64,000 nt of DNA from Gambelia wislizenii (GCA_030847615.1 JAUMIR010000005.1:167304596-167368595), one strand, 5' to 3'; shown: positions 1-12,961, numbered from the stretch's first letter. Notes: generated from the letters alone by a model not told the origin. Program-made: numbers and translations.

Positions 1-5
1 TTGGG

Positions 6-51
6 TTTTGTTTTATTTTGTTTTGTTTTGTTTTGTTTTGTTTTGTTTTTG
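6..51. repeat. (TTTTG)n microsatellite
   Basis: Pentanucleotide TTTTG is repeated about nine times with one interruption near its start. It could be the A-rich tail of a minus-strand retroposon that lies outside the window, but nothing recognisable follows it. Confidence 0.9.
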
Positions 52-728
52 GCAAGAGTCCCAAAATGCAAGGGGAAAAATGTTTGGAGAGTGACCATTT
101 TTTCAATTCTTTATAAACTCTAGCCTGGAGTCCCACTGAAGACTCTGACTCTTAGAGGTTATAAGTAAGCAAGAGTTATTTAGAATCCAGTAGTCTAGTC
201 TGACTAGAAACATCACAACCATATCAAAAGCCAAACTGAGATTAAAACAAATCCCTAAACCCAACTCTAAAACTGATTTTAGGGATCACAAGGCCTACTG
301 AATAGCATAGTTTTAATCACCCAGAAAAAGCTCAGCAAGGATGGAGCCAGACTGACTTTCCCTTGGGAGGGAATTCCAGAACTGAGTTGCTGCTAGAGGG
401 AAAGCTCTTTGCAAAGTATTCCTTAATTTAGGACTTTATCACACCAGCCTCTTTTTTTTTGCAGCAATTGCATTAGTGAAGCAAATGGGAACATGCCTGT
501 TTGATGACATCCATTATCACACTGTCTCCTTCAATCACACAAGTGTGCTGCAAGTGTGCTGCTTTGGCAATCTTCTGTCCTTCCACACCAGATCCATAAC
601 CAGGACATGTGGTTCAGTGCACATGTGCCATGCTTTTTTTAAAAAAAATGCCATGATTCAATAATTACAGGAAACAATAAAAATGTTTTTTATTTTATCA
701 TTTCCTCATAATTAAGCAATCACAGCAA

Positions 729-769
<41 letters not shown>

Positions 770-3470
770 AATCTTGGCTAGCTTGGGAGTAGCAAGGGAG
801 ATGGGAAGAGAGGAGGAGAAGAGAAGGATCATGCCCACTCCTGCCAAGTGACTTTCATCATGTCACTGTTTCCACAGAAGGGGCTTATTGCATGCAGGGG
901 GACACTGACATAGCAGCAATATTGAGAGCTATTGATGGATTTTTCCCCATCAATGCAAAGGTGTACTACAGAAACAACTGGAATGCAAATTAGCAACAGG
1001 ATAGAAATGGCATTGTGCGATACGTACTGGCCAAATTTGCTAATATTTTGCTGTAATTCTGGAACAGTAGGCTCATGTGACAATCTCCTTAGCCTCTCAG
1101 GGTCGTAGCATATGCAACAGAGTTTCTACTAAGGATGTCAAATCCTGGGTAGGTTCACAGAGGGAGAGACAGTCCTTCAGATATCTTGGTCCTTTATAGG
1201 ACCTTGTAGGTCAAAATGTGTATTTTGAATTAAGTTTAGAAGTAAAATGGAAGGCTGTTCATTTTGTTTAAGACCAGTGATATGTTGTCTCCAAAGTGCA
1301 CACCAAGAAGTCTCACCACCATATTTTGCACTAGTTCTACTTTGTGAACACTTTGCAAGGGCACCACCATGCAGAGGACAAGAAGTAAGCCAAATGCACC
1401 TTCCCTAAGAAGAGGCAGAAACAGCATTTTGCTGTTTCAACAGATCTAAATAATACCCGTATACTACACTTTCAACCCCTGGTCCATTCTTTCAACCTCA
1501 GTGGACTTGGCATGCTGTTTTTTTCCCTCTCAGTCAACTTGGTGCCTTCTAGTGTTCAGTCTTGCATTTGCAAGTTGAAAAATAAACTGGCTTTCACTTT
1601 TCAACCAATTCCACTTTCTGACAGGGCTACAGTCCCTAACCCATCATATAAGTGGAGGCTTCCTGTAATTCACCCATAACATGTTGTAATTCAGTCCCAG
1701 GTTCAATCTTAACAGTGGGTTGTGAAGTTACCTTCAAAAAGTAATATTCAAACTGAGCAGGCAGACACAAAGGTCAACTGCCCATGGCCTTCATCACTAT
1801 GATAAGGGGTATTTTATTTCTATGCATGTTATATAAAAATTATATCCTGCTAAATTTTAATATATGGTATATGTGCAAATTTTATGCAAATCTGTGTCAT
1901 CTCTTATTTCTTCTTCATCCTATGTCTTGCACATATGGGAAGAGTGTAGTTTTAGTGGACGTATATTGTAAAATGCAGAAAGGGTCATGGGAAAGCTACC
2001 AGCAATTGAGCATTATGCGTAGTTTAGCTGTAACTGTCATAGAGTTAGATTAGACACTTTGATCAGTAATGAGAACTGTCCTTCTCTGTCACTGGGCAGA
2101 GCATTTCTGTTGACTTCACTGGGAACCCAGCTTCACTGATAAAAGCATATTCACACATCCAGAATATATCTGTTGTCCAGAATATATCTTTGGTTTTGTG
2201 CAGAGTGATTATTACTAAGCGAAACCTGTTCAGGTGAAATGCTTTAGAATTTAACAGTGCAATCTCGTCACTTGCGAGCAATTACTTGCTATTTTCAAAT
2301 CAATTTTAGATGGCCAAAAGAAAGCAGTACTCTTCTTCCTAATTCTAGTAATAGAAGAACCTAGTTCTAAGGTGCCTGGTGAGATTTAATGGCTTAAAAG
2401 CCTCATTTTGTCTGTTAGCATGAGCAATTGTGTCAGCTGAACCCATCTATGAACAAGCAGACAAACGTCACAGCAGGGTCAGTGTAAACTGCCATGTCCT
2501 TTTCTGCAAAATTGTAGGGATGCCATATGCAGGGTTTTTTCCCCCCACTTGGAAAGTATTCTCTCCTTTAAAAGGGGGGGGGAGGGAAGAATTGAGAGGG
2601 ATGGTGGATGATGTTTGAATGTTCTGGGTGGGAAGAAACTGTTTATTTGATGGTGTTTTGATCAAACTACATGGCAAACATAAAAATGTGATAGCTATGA
2701 TCTGCAGGAGAAGATTTAACTACCTTTACAATTATGAGATGGAATTATCCAGGTTCTCCAGTTACATGCAATTCAAATAACAAAAGACAAGCATCAGAAA
2801 CACTAAAGGCAGGTGTGGCTGGGATGAAAGAAAGCATCTCACAAACAAGATGCCTGTGAGGAAGGTAAATTCATCTTATTGCAAGGCAATTTGACCCATT
2901 CTGGGAATGAACAAAGACTGTTAATTTCCCATATACCTGAGTGTACTCCCATTTCCCTGAACTGAAATGTCATGCATGTTCTTTGTCTTTGTCCTTTTTT
3001 TTGGACACAAAGGAGTCAAGCTAAAGTCACATCCACATTCCTGCTTCAATACTGCAGCGCTTAAACAGGAAGAGGAATCCAACCAGGTAGATGACATAGC
3101 CTGTATGTGTTCCTTTTGCACTTTCCTTGTAGGTGCTTAGGGCTGACCCAGGACCAAAAAGCTGACTCAGATCAATAAGGACTGGTTCTTTTTTATCCAT
3201 AGTCAGATTAGGCTGAATTGTTGCTACAGTGATTCAAAAGGCAAGGCAGAACAGAACCATGATCAAAATGCAGAGGGAGTTTCTCTCCTTTATAACTCAC
3301 ACGGATGAAACATCAGGTAGCCACTCTGATATATTAACATCTTGTTAATAGCCTTGACGATGTTATTGGCTTTGAGACTTGTGTTAAGAGAGAGGAGAAA
3401 AGGAGGGAAAGCTACCTATTAGTAATCTTAGAAGGCCAAAATAGCTGCCACTGGTGTGTATCATATTTTT
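52..3470. other. no gene seen
   Basis: Open frames here are short and show no family motif. The stretch holds the (GA)n run at 726-765 and an isolated terminal-repeat-like word TAGGACTTTATCACA at 429-443, which matches the end of the DNA transposon at 30711. Otherwise I see nothing I can name. Confidence 0.6.
726..765. repeat. A-run plus (GA)n microsatellite
   Basis: About twelve A residues run into some fifteen GA dinucleotides. This is a simple sequence repeat with no gene attached. Confidence 0.9.
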
Positions 3471-3562
3471 TTTCTAGAGCTTGGAGATACTACATTATTC
3501 TAAGGAATCTTGGGGTTTGTAGTGGGGTGATGCACTAGGGCTGTCTGGCTTAGAATTCTAAA

Positions 3563-3630
3563 CTGTTGTTGTGTGCCTTCAAATTGTTTCCAACTTATGG
3601 TGACCCTAAGATGAACCTATCATGGGGCAG
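3563..3630. mobile_element. SINE, distal part (split copy)
   Basis: The words TTGTGTGCCTTCAAATTG and TATGGTGACCCTAAG are shared with copies at 4787, 28945 and 41622. The family is a tRNA-derived SINE whose tRNA-like head lies at the other end on the minus strand. This copy stops at CATGGGG and resumes at 4503, so it appears to be split by the LTR-like repeat between them. Confidence 0.7.
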
Positions 3631-3649
3631 TACCCAAATTGCATGGGGT

Positions 3650-4490
3650 CTGTGGACCCTCTAATGCCCTAATATTAAACTGGGAAATTTAGCTAACTCA
3701 ACATGGCATGCGAGAGGTCAGGCAATAGCAGGGCCTTTTAACTTATGTATATTGGTAATAATGGAGAAGATTCTAAACTAAAATGTACAATTAAATGATC
3801 TTTATTGGAAATTAATGTCAACAGCATTCACGCAAACACACAGGCTTCAGACACTCACACAAGGCTATTGAAAGTAGTTGGAAGTATTTGGATAGAGGAA
3901 TAGCATAAGAGGGATGGCAGGTTATACTGTACCATCTTGCAGGTGGAGATTGCAAAGTACACCAGCAGAGAGGAGGTCCAGGAAGCAGAATTATACAAAA
4001 TGATGTGGAGTCGAAAGGCAAGGGATTCGTGCAGACTTGGGTGGTGTTTTAGGGTTATATTTATATGAAATGTTTTTCCTGAAGGGATGGGAGTTTGAGT
4101 GGAATACAATATTTCTCTGAGGTTCCCATGACTAAATAAAGGGTGCTCTTAATGATCACTAATGGGTGCTACATTTGGAATTGAATACGAGCTGGCAAGG
4201 TCTTTTGTTGGAAGGGAGCAGGAGAGGAAGGACCCATTTTACAAGTATTAAGGTCTCTGCTATCATTGAGTGGATTAGTGGATGACTCATCTCCAGGTGT
4301 TCGCTCTCTGACCTGAGTATTTGGTTTGGGGAATTTCCAATGGCCCCTCTCTTGGTCTTACATGAATCCTGCCTTGATATTTATGGGTTCCTGGTTTACC
4401 TTCAACCACATGGATGGCCACACTTAGCCAAATTATTAAATATAGCCAATTATTTGATATTCCAAGATGGGGGCTGTCAGAGTAGGTAAC
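3650..4490 (-). mobile_element. LTR-like repeat inside a SINE
   Basis: This block separates two halves of one SINE and is clearly related to the sequence at 12962-13500. Shared words occur in the same order: a TGTRG start, a CTATGTATAYTGGTA-like word, an ACACTCACA word, TTGGATAGAGGAATAG and CCTGAAGGG. On the minus strand it has CCAATAAAG at about 3800, which could be a polyadenylation signal. I read it as a solo LTR in minus orientation. No internal coding region is seen, and the exact ends are uncertain because of a G-run at the right edge. A long non-autonomous DNA element is the alternative. Confidence 0.45.
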
Positions 4491-4502
4491 GGGGGGGGGG
4501 TT

Positions 4503-4660
4503 GCAAGCTTTGTTTATAGGGGTTTTGCCTTTTCCTTCCTCTGAGGAGACAAGAGTGTGTCTTGCCCAAGGTCACCCAGTGGGTTTCTATGGCTGTGTGG
4601 GGATTCAAACTCTGGTCTCCAGAGTTGAAGTCCAATACTCAAACAGCACACTGGCTCTTG
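4503..4660 (-). mobile_element. SINE, tRNA-like head (split copy)
   Basis: This is the continuation of the SINE begun at 3563. On the minus strand it starts with AGCCAGTGTGCTGTTTGAG (degenerate A box) and carries a B box resembling GAGTTTGAATCCC within the CTGGTCTCCAGAG context. The TCACCCAGTGGGTTTC segment is strongly conserved between copies. Confidence 0.75.
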
Positions 4661-4767
4661 ACAATTCTAAATTCTAAATTGCAAATTCGACAATTCCATT
4701 GCTGGAACATGACAACTAAAGTGGAATCATAGCACTACAATGGTGTCTGTCAATCTGTGCATCTGTC

Positions 4768-4797
4768 TGTTGTTGTTGTTGTTGTTGTTGTTGTTGT
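4768..4797. repeat. (TTG)n microsatellite at a SINE end
   Basis: About ten TTG units run directly into the TGTGTGCCTTCAAG word of the next SINE. They are therefore probably that SINE's 3' tail read from the minus strand as (CAA)n. Confidence 0.9.
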
Positions 4798-5010
4798 GTG
4801 CCTTCAAGTCATTTCTGATTTATGATGACCCTGAGGTGAATCTGTGACATGATTTCCTTCACAAGATTTCTTCATAGGGTGCTTGCCATTGCCTTCCTCT
4901 GAGGCCAGGACAATGTGAATTTCTCAGGTCACCCATGTGAGTTTCTGTGGCCAATTGGAAATTTGAATCCTGGTCTCCTGGAATCCTAATCTAGAATTAA
5001 AATCATGATA
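4793..5010 (-). mobile_element. tRNA-derived SINE, second copy
   Basis: This copy has the same family words as the one at 4503: TGCCTTCAAGTCATTTC, ATGATGACCCTGAGGTGAA, GCCATTGCCTTCCTCTGAGG and CCTGGTCTCCTGG. It is more diverged towards its tRNA head. It lies about 130 bp from the previous copy in the same orientation. Confidence 0.7.
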
Positions 5011-5039
5011 CCATGCTTGTTCTCTGTCTTTGTTACTCT

Positions 5040-6470
5040 GCTTATAGTCCACCATATACCTGGATGGGGTGACATCAATTAAAAGCAACTTTTCAACTAT
5101 TTTAAAAAACAATTTCAATTCAAAATATCTGCTAAATGGGGAAGCTACTAGATAGGTACAACTTGTGTTCAGTGGGACTTAGTATAATCCTAGCTGATTG
5201 GAGCTTGGATTGCAGCAGGAGTCATTTCAGGGAGACATGTTGTTAATTGATTAATATTTACATCAATTAAAGCCCACCACCCAGTTGAAAACTCAGATTT
5301 TGTTTTCTTCCCCTGGTATTGTAATGGGAAGGAATGGTAAAAACTCCAGTCCCTAATGCAGAAATTATTCAAGTGCAGTTTTTGTGAGGTGAGGAAGAGT
5401 GCAATTCAGCAGGCCCCATTCATTAAAAAGCCATCCTGGTAGATTATGTTTTAGTGAGAAACATTAAAACCCCAATTAACTGGAGTTATAATTGAACTCC
5501 TTTCTTTTGTGGTGGTTTTTTTCCCTAAGGTGTTGGTCACCATTTCACAAAAAAAGTGGCATTGAAAAATACCTACTGCTGTAGCTGGAATATTGCCACT
5601 TAATTACAACATCTTTGCATGCCGTTTGTCAAGGGAAGCAAATTCCACTGTAAGTCTCTAATGTGCTTACAACCAGCTATAAAAGTGCCCCTTTATAGGA
5701 AGTTCCAGAGACTTTTGTGGTGATAATATCCAACTCTGAGCTCTTAACATATATGAGTGTAAAGACAATTACACCACCAATAACCTCCAACATTTCAGAG
5801 GTTAATGGTGCACTATATAATGAAGTCCACAGAAAAGCATGTAACATAACCATGCAGAAGCAGACGTTAAATAATATTTAGTAGTTTCTTGGTAACAGTG
5901 GTCCACATGACATATGACTTACCATCTCAAACATTACCCACTACCAATTGTGTTCTGAGAATTGCATCCTGCCTTCTTATCTTTATAATTCCAGAAAGGC
6001 AGGAAAAACAAGTATAGCCCTACTTTGTAATGAAAGCTTACCACAATAACCCTACGTGTTCTACTATACCCAGCCAGTGTAGTATATTAGTTAGGAATAT
6101 GTGGATCTATATAGCTAAAGTCTGTTGAGTTTCATTGATTTCTACCTTGAAATTCATTCTGTCCTGGTTTCATACAGAGGAAGGGAGTTTGCATAGAAAT
6201 TATATATGCCTTTTTTTTGCACATGTTTAAATACATGAATTCGTGTTCCTATGTGCCCATTGGTACACATTTTAGAATTGTAGACAATTTTGTCTGTGCA
6301 TTTATCAAATACATCATGTTGTTGGATGCAGATTTTTTTTCTCCTAGAATGTGAGCTCAGAAATGCACAGGTTTCCAATCACAAATTAAGTCTGGATTTT
6401 TTTTTCCTATTTAAGTTTGGATTTTTAAAAAACAATAACAAAAAAGTTGATTGAGCTAATTTTTCACCCT
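5040..6470. other. no gene seen
   Basis: This is AT-rich sequence. Open frames of up to about 75 codons have no family motifs, and I see no repeat I can name. Confidence 0.6.
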
Positions 6471-6477
6471 AATGGGG

Positions 6478-6660
6478 AAAAGGCTAATGTGAGGCCCCAG
6501 TTCAAATCCCCAATCAGCCATTGAAGCTCATCAGCTGAACATAGACCATTCATCACCTATCTAGCAACCTACTGTATCTCACAGGGTTGTTGTGAAAATA
6601 AAGAGAAAAGAAAAAATGTGCAGTACCCTGAGCTCCTTGACCAATATCCTCATGAAAGAA
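6478..6660 (+). mobile_element. tRNA-derived SINE fragment
   Basis: A B-box-like GTTCAAATCCCC is followed by CAGCCATGAAGCTCA-type sequence. A CTCACAGGGTTGTTGTGA word and a CCTGAGCTCCTTG end follow in order. That order is familiar from tRNA-derived vertebrate SINEs. The 5' A box is not clear. Confidence 0.5.
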
Positions 6661-8080
6661 TTATAGATCACACTTAGCATAGTCAAGGCTATCTTAAATC
6701 TGTTTGATTTCAATGGGTTGACAGTAAGAACAACTAAGTCTGAATCTAACTCTAAATAAACAAATGATAGAATATAAAATTATATTTTACCCTAAGTTGT
6801 AGGTAGTTTCTTAATCAGCTTGCTTTAAAAAATGAATTAAGAATGCTGTTTCCTGAATGTGATTATCGCAACTCCTGATATTGCTGTTTGCTTTTATTTC
6901 ATTACAACAGTCTGCTAAGCAAAAGAATTGGACAGAAAACTGAAGTGGCATCGTCGCTCAGCTAGCACATTCAAAAGATCAAGCTTGGGCAAACAGTTTT
7001 TGCAGGCAAATGATATCCCATTGGTGAAATACTCTCTTTGAAGGTACCTATAGATGGCACACATTTGTTCTTGTGCACACATGGAGTGTACTATAGGCAT
7101 AGCTATGTGCAGGTATTTTCTACTACTCCTCTTCACTCTGATCTTCAACTGAACATATTGCAATGTGGTCATTGCAAGCAACAAAATGTTCTTGTTGCAC
7201 AGCTATACAGTGATCCATCCATACCCCCAGAATGGGGGGGCACTTATCCCACCAGAACCATGCATATATGGCATGGTGGGAGTCCAAAGAGAAGTAAGAC
7301 ATTAATCATTGCAATGTGCTGGTACAGCACCAGTAGTGTCGTTATCAGAACAGGGAGCAAAAGTCTAATCAACTAAACACCAAGGAACTAAACAGCTTCA
7401 ACTAAACACCAAGATACTGTACTACAAAGCAAAAGAGTGGTGTCATTTGGGTCAGGACCCTCTCCTCCCTGTGCTATGGCTGTTCCACTTGTGTTGTTTT
7501 TCGCCTTTCACAATTTTTTTTTAGTTAAGTTAGCAGGCTGATTGCAAAGCAAAGTGTTCTGCTGGCTTGGTTGAAGCTGCAGCCACATACCATTTTGATC
7601 TGAAGTCCCACCTCCCACTCTAAGAGAGAGTGGTGGCAGCAAACTGAGCCAAGCATATGCTACCTTTTCTGGGCCTCACCCTGCTCCACAGCTGCCCTGG
7701 TGCTTCATAGGCCATGTGTCTTAAAAAGTTTGCATCAGATTGGTTCAGCTTTGCTTCCCATCTCCCATACTGGGAGAAATACTTCATATTGATGTGAGGT
7801 GCCACTGTAGCTTGAATCCAGCAGCATCTGCTTTGCTATGTATCAGCTAGCAACCAGCCAATATTTCTAGGGAGAAGAATGACAGGAGGAAAACACAACA
7901 AGAAAGGCTACAATAGGGTAGAAAGGGGGGTGAGAAGCATTGGATGCTGGTGGGTTCTATATCAGTGGAATGGTGAATATCCTCTGAATTTAGTCAAACC
8001 CTCAAAGGAGCTATCCAAAGTGCTGAACTCTTATCTCCAAGACAGAGTAAGCACTTTGGATAGATCCTTTATAGTTCTTA
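6661..8080. other. no gene seen
   Basis: The longest frame (112 codons at 7038 on the plus strand) has no recognisable motif and mixed hydrophobicity, and it looks like chance. No named repeat was recognised. Confidence 0.55.
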
Positions 8081-8084
8081 TAGC

Positions 8085-8290
8085 AATAGCAGTATACCAC
8101 TTTATGGTGCTAAGCACTATCTAAGCGGTTTACAATGTGTTAGCTAATTTCCCCTGACAGGCTGGGTACTCATTTTACTGACCTATGGAGGGATGGAAGC
8201 CTGTATCAACCTGGAACCCTGCAAGATGGAACTCACAACATTGTGGCTGCAGTACCAGCATTTAATCACTGCACTACCAGGGCTCCTTTA
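8085..8290 (-). mobile_element. tRNA-derived SINE (second family)
   Basis: The minus strand begins GGAGCCCTGGTAGTGCAGTG (A-box region) and carries TTGTGAGTTCCATC (B-box region). It ends with TTGTAAACCGCTTAGA and a GCTATTGCTAT tail. The copy at 30336 on the plus strand matches it along its length. It resembles squamate tRNA SINEs with a LINE-like 3' tail. Confidence 0.75.
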
Positions 8291-11200
8291 AAGTTAAGAT
8301 TAAACCCAGAGTGAATTCACTTTACCACAGACATGGGAAGCACAAGTCTCCACAAGAAGGAAGGCGAGAGGGAGAGAAGTAGGAAGAACCAGCCAAACAG
8401 TCAAAGAATGGACTTCTTCCTAACAGAAGTAACCTTACCCATGGGACCATCAAACATGGTAGTGTTTCTGAGTGTCAGGATTGATCCCAGACATGACCTA
8501 TTCTTGCCAATTTTTGTGTTTCTTTGTTACCTTGCTGTTAATTCTGTTTTCATTTCTCTGTACTGCTTAATAAACACTTGCTGCGGGAATGATGAGATAA
8601 GCCCAGCAGAAGCAGACGATGCCTGAGAACTAAGGGATGTATGATTGTCTGGGAAGGAGAAGTCAGGGGATGATGGATAGACAATAGTTTGGTAGAACAC
8701 CAGTTTTCAGATTGCAAATGTTTTTGTATACTGTCTGAGTTTCAATTCTGAGCAACTACCTTGTATGGTTCACTTTTTTGATTTCTGTGCCAATAAAGTT
8801 TTCTGTTTAACTCAGGGCTTGTCTAGACAATGAAAAAACTCACATCAGAATGTGAGAGGAATACCTTTTGTCCTGATGATATCTTACAGGGATTCACTTT
8901 ATTAGGAAGGGGGAAGCAAAAACTCCATGTACTCCATGATAACAGCCTTTGCTGTTTCTCGTGAATTTTTTTTAAAAAATATATATATGCAGAAATGTGC
9001 ATTCCTGACCATTTGAACAACCAATTCAAATTGGCACAAATTCCAGAAGTTGAAACGTGATTGGTCAGACACTCACAGGGGTAGGCTTGCTGGTGATAAA
9101 GTGGCCAGGGCTGCCATTGTTGATTTTCACAGAAGCGATTGTGTTCTTCCATGTCTTGGATTTAATGAGGGGGGAAGTGCAACAGTGGGAGCTTTTGGAG
9201 AATAATAATGCAAGTAATTAACTTGTGGCCACCATCTTTACTCATGGGCATGCTCTGTGTGAACTTCAAACATGGGTAGCTACCCCATGCCAGCTATCTT
9301 GAGAAAAAAATGTGAAGATAAATGAATGCTGCTGCAATGGTGAGTTAATGCACAATTATGCACTGTTAATTTTCCCTTCTAGCTGACCTCTCTGAAACTT
9401 CTGGTCACTGCATCTGGGAATGCCAGTATGTGACACTGAGGAATACATCTAGATAAGAGCTGAAAGCTGGGACATGGAGAGGTAAGTCCAACACATTTGG
9501 GGATCACCTCCAGGCATGTGTACACATCTCTGTGCACACAAGAATGGAAGGATCCTGCCAAATAATAACAAAATGCAAAACACGATCATGTTCTGGTGTC
9601 TTGTCTTCATTGCTTTGCATTAAGATGTTTCTTTTACATTACCAAGGGGGGGGGCAAATACCCTTGGTATCACACAGATTATAATATGCCTTTAGAAATC
9701 ATAGCTCTGCCTCCTCAGTTTTTCATCCTGGATCTTGGATGACAGATGGAAGCCAGATGAACTTTTTAATAACTCCATATTATGGATTGGACCTATATGA
9801 AGCAATAGCTCTTTCAGGACAATCATGGTGCATTATCTGAAACATCTGCTCACTGATGTCCTCATGCTGTGTATCTAAAAGAATTACAATATATTATGTC
9901 AACACTTTGCCTTATTAATGTTTTATGAGGCATTAGTTTCTCTCCCTGTGCCAGAAAATATCAGGAAGAAGAGTTCTCTAAAGTACCACAGGAGAGATCC
10001 ATGGAAATACTGAAGAATAAAAGAAATAACTTTTGATCCCATGGGGGTGTGTTGTGTATGTGTGTAGATGGAACAGTAAAAGATTTAAGTTCTCCACACT
10101 GGTTTCCTTGTTTCTTTTAACTTGTTAGGTTTTGGCATACATTTTTAGATCTAAGTCCATCAAAGTCAAAGGAAAGACGCAATAGTGATTAAAAATGAGG
10201 ATCACAGCACAACAAGGTCTTAATAGCTTAGACGTAATTAAGAAAGGCATATATTGATAAGATATATTCAAATTAGCATCCCAACTCATCTTGCAATAAA
10301 ATAAGGAAGGGGAGAATTAACTTTTCTAATGCCCCTCATACCCCATCACCATATTGCAGGACATATGGTATATAATCTCATATTGATCACAACGAAACAA
10401 TGATATGCCATTCTCAACCACTGTAGGATTAAGATAAGGTTGCTCACCTCTGAGGAGTTGTTTGCTTTCATCAAGCTGATTCAAAGGCATATGTTTGCAC
10501 ATACCATAGACTGTATTTACATGGCTCTTCTATGATGTTCTTGATTGAATCTGCTATGATGTTCTGGACTGAAAACTATTCACAGCCAATGTTACTTTCA
10601 GAATGTCACATGTATAGATTTAAAGAGATTATGGGCATCAAGCTGATCAATGTGAAAAACAAAAAGGTCTTTCCAGTTTGCACTTCCAAAAATCCACAAA
10701 AATAAACTGGCTGTACAGACGACCTTGATTTGTTGTGCTTATCTCAAATGACTAGGCAATATACAGCAGAGAGAAAGACACTGGGGGGGGGGGAGCATTC
10801 AGTGCTTCAAAAATAGAAGAGGAAGCAAGTATAGGTAATGACCAGATTTAATCATTGCCATTGGCTAAGCTACTATGATGTCACAGAAGCCTTGTTAGGG
10901 TGTTTTTTAAAAAACAAAACTGTATCCTGTCTAGTTAATAGCTGTGCTGCTTTGGTATAATGATGTTAAGAGGAATGGGAATGGCATGTTTGTATGAGTG
11001 CATGAATGAGGCATTAGACATTTTGTTGTTCATAAGTTACAAAAGCAGGTGGATAGCATGATCTGGGCTATGCAGCACACATGTGCATGATACTGAATGA
11101 GATAGTTACAGTCCTGCTTTGTTTTATGAACATGATGACAAAAAGGCAACTCGGAGAGAAGTTGTAAGCTTCATTAGTGTCAAGGTGAAGACTCAAGAAA

Positions 11201-11545
11201 ACCCTGAAGTGGTATTAAGTCTATCTGAACTCAGGGATCAATACTGCTGAAAGGGAACAGATACAGTGGCAACTTAGTTTTGAGACTTTTTAGTTTCAGA
11301 TCCTGTACAATTTTTTTTCTCAAGAGGTCACTGGTGTGTCCAAACTAGAGATTTTTTTTTCCTGCAGTCTAGTTAGTATGTCCTAATATGTAATCTAACA
11401 ACAATGTTGTGTTTCTCTCAAATCTTCAGCTTATACTTTCTCATAAAGCACCTGGGAAACAAATGGATTAGAAATTGTATCCAGATCTAGTCATGCTCAG
11501 GGGAGACCACTTGAATCAATAGATCTTAAATTAGTTATGACTAAA
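8291..11545. other. no gene seen; orphan terminal repeat at 8814
   Basis: No coding or RNA gene is recognised. CAGGGCTTGTCTAGACAA at 8813-8830 repeats the terminal inverted repeat of the element at 60581-61110, but no matching right end is seen downstream. G-runs occur at 9645 and 10782. Confidence 0.5.
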
Positions 11546-11548
11546 AGG

Positions 11549-11771
11549 GTGCATCTGAACTATAGAAATAATGCAGCTTGACATCACTTTAACTGCCATG
11601 GCTGCATCCTACAGAATCCTGGTATTTGTAGTTTTGTGTGGCATCAGTACTCTTTGGCAGAGAAGGCAAAAGATCTTGTAAAACTACAAATCCCAGTTTT
11701 CCATAGGATAGAGCTACAGCACTTAAAGTGGTGTCAAACTGCATGATTTCTACAGTGTAGATGCACCCTAA
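11549..11771. mobile_element. palindromic MITE
   Basis: The two ends are inverted copies over about 90 bp. The left begins AGGGTGCATCTGAACTATAG and the right ends in its complement (CTACAGTGTAGATGCACCCT). Both arms contain the words GCAGTTTGACACCACTTTAA (with changes) and ATTTGTAGTTTT. It has no coding capacity. It belongs to the common class of foldback MITEs in reptiles, probably hAT-like, but the target-site duplication is not clear. Confidence 0.75.
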
Positions 11772-11829
11772 GTTATTAATTTTTAGTAGGTCTAATCTAA
11801 CCATGGGCAAGTCTGTTAAACTGTGTTTT

Positions 11830-11995
11830 TAACTGAGTAACTATTTAAAATAGTTTAATATTTTAAAACTCTTGTAATTATTTATTGTTTTAAATTTATT
11901 TTATTGCAAGCCACCCTGAGATCTTTGGATAAAGAGCAGGATATAAATATTTATGTATTTATGTATTTATGTATTTATTTAATAAACTGGATCCA
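11830..11995 (+). mobile_element. CR1/L2-type LINE 3' end
   Basis: A T-rich 3' UTR leads to CAAGCCACCCTGAGATC, then AGCAGGATATAAATA and a tail of TTATGTAT units. Tails of this type (GCC..CTGAG..GGATATAAATAA) end many L2/CR1-like LINEs in reptiles and recur, mostly antisense, elsewhere in this window. Confidence 0.55.
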
Positions 11996-12309
11996 ACCCC
12001 AATATTCCAGCTATGATGAATCTGACAGTTCTATGATATTTCTTCAAGGGAAGCCTATTGGACCCATCTAGGAAAATGTTTTTTCCAGACAAGCAGTGAC
12101 AGTGATGCTGTTTATTCTATAGTGTTGGTAATGGAAGTTCTCGGAAGGCCATGGTCTACTATTCAATAGGAACTGATAAATATTTGAAAATAATCAGAAG
12201 ATAGATAGCAAGAAAACTATGAACAAGAAAGAGGTTCAAGGATCAAAACCAATGTCTTTCTTAAGCTATCAGCAAGCAAATCAGCTCAGAGTTAATATTT
12301 AATATATTT

Positions 12310-12725
12310 TATTGTTATTATCTGCCATCTTCAACTTATGTCAGCCCTATGAATAAGAGACTTTCAGGATTCCTGGTCATCCATTTCCCTGCTCAAGTCT
12401 TTCAAACTCAGGGCTGTGGCTTCCTTAATTGAATCAACCCAACTGTAATGAAATCTCTCTTTCCCTATTGCCCTTCACTTTACCAAGCATTGTCACCCTT
12501 TCCAATTAGTCATGCCATGTCATGATATGTCCAAAGTACAATAGACTCAGTTTAGTCATCATTGCTCCTAGTGTGAGCTCAAGCTTGATTTGTTCATTTT
12601 TAGCAGTCCATCATATCTGTAGAATTCTTCTCCAACACCACATTTCAAATGAGTTGATATTCTTCCTGTCACCTTCCTTCACTGTCCAACTTTTCTTTCA
12701 GAATCATACACAGATATCGAAAATA
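12310..12725 (-). pseudogene. RTE/BovB LINE, C-terminal fragment
   Basis: Minus-strand frames with stops give fragments that line up with the C-terminal end of BovB reverse transcriptase. There is a lysine-rich KEKLDSE segment, a degraded block corresponding to the family's EMWCWRRILRI region, a TMLGKVKGNRERD block, and a DSIKEA-like block before the end. The order is as in BovB. Several stops and frame changes show a dead copy of roughly 140 codons. The upstream reverse transcriptase domain is absent. BovB is widespread in squamates, which fits the proposed host. Confidence 0.6.
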
Positions 12726-12961
12726 CAGTGGCCATGTCATATATGACCAACAATTAAAGGTTAAAAAAATAGAAAGGTCACGAAGTATACAAAACAGAAT
12801 TACATTGTGCCATCCTGTTAAGAATGAAACAGATAACATTTGGACCTTATATTCTGAATGCAGGAGAGGGGTCAGCATGTTCTATGGCTTATGCTCAGAA
12901 CCATCTCAGAGGGTTGAACTGAAACTTGGCAGTATAGGTGTTACCTGAATAGGTGGAGGTT

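Noticed and set aside
4503..4660. A tRNA gene
   Set aside because: A- and B-box-like words are present, but no cloverleaf folds and the sequence belongs to a dispersed SINE family.
7038..7376. 112-codon open frame
   Set aside because: It has no motif, no repeat match and overlaps an equally long antisense frame, so it is likely chance.
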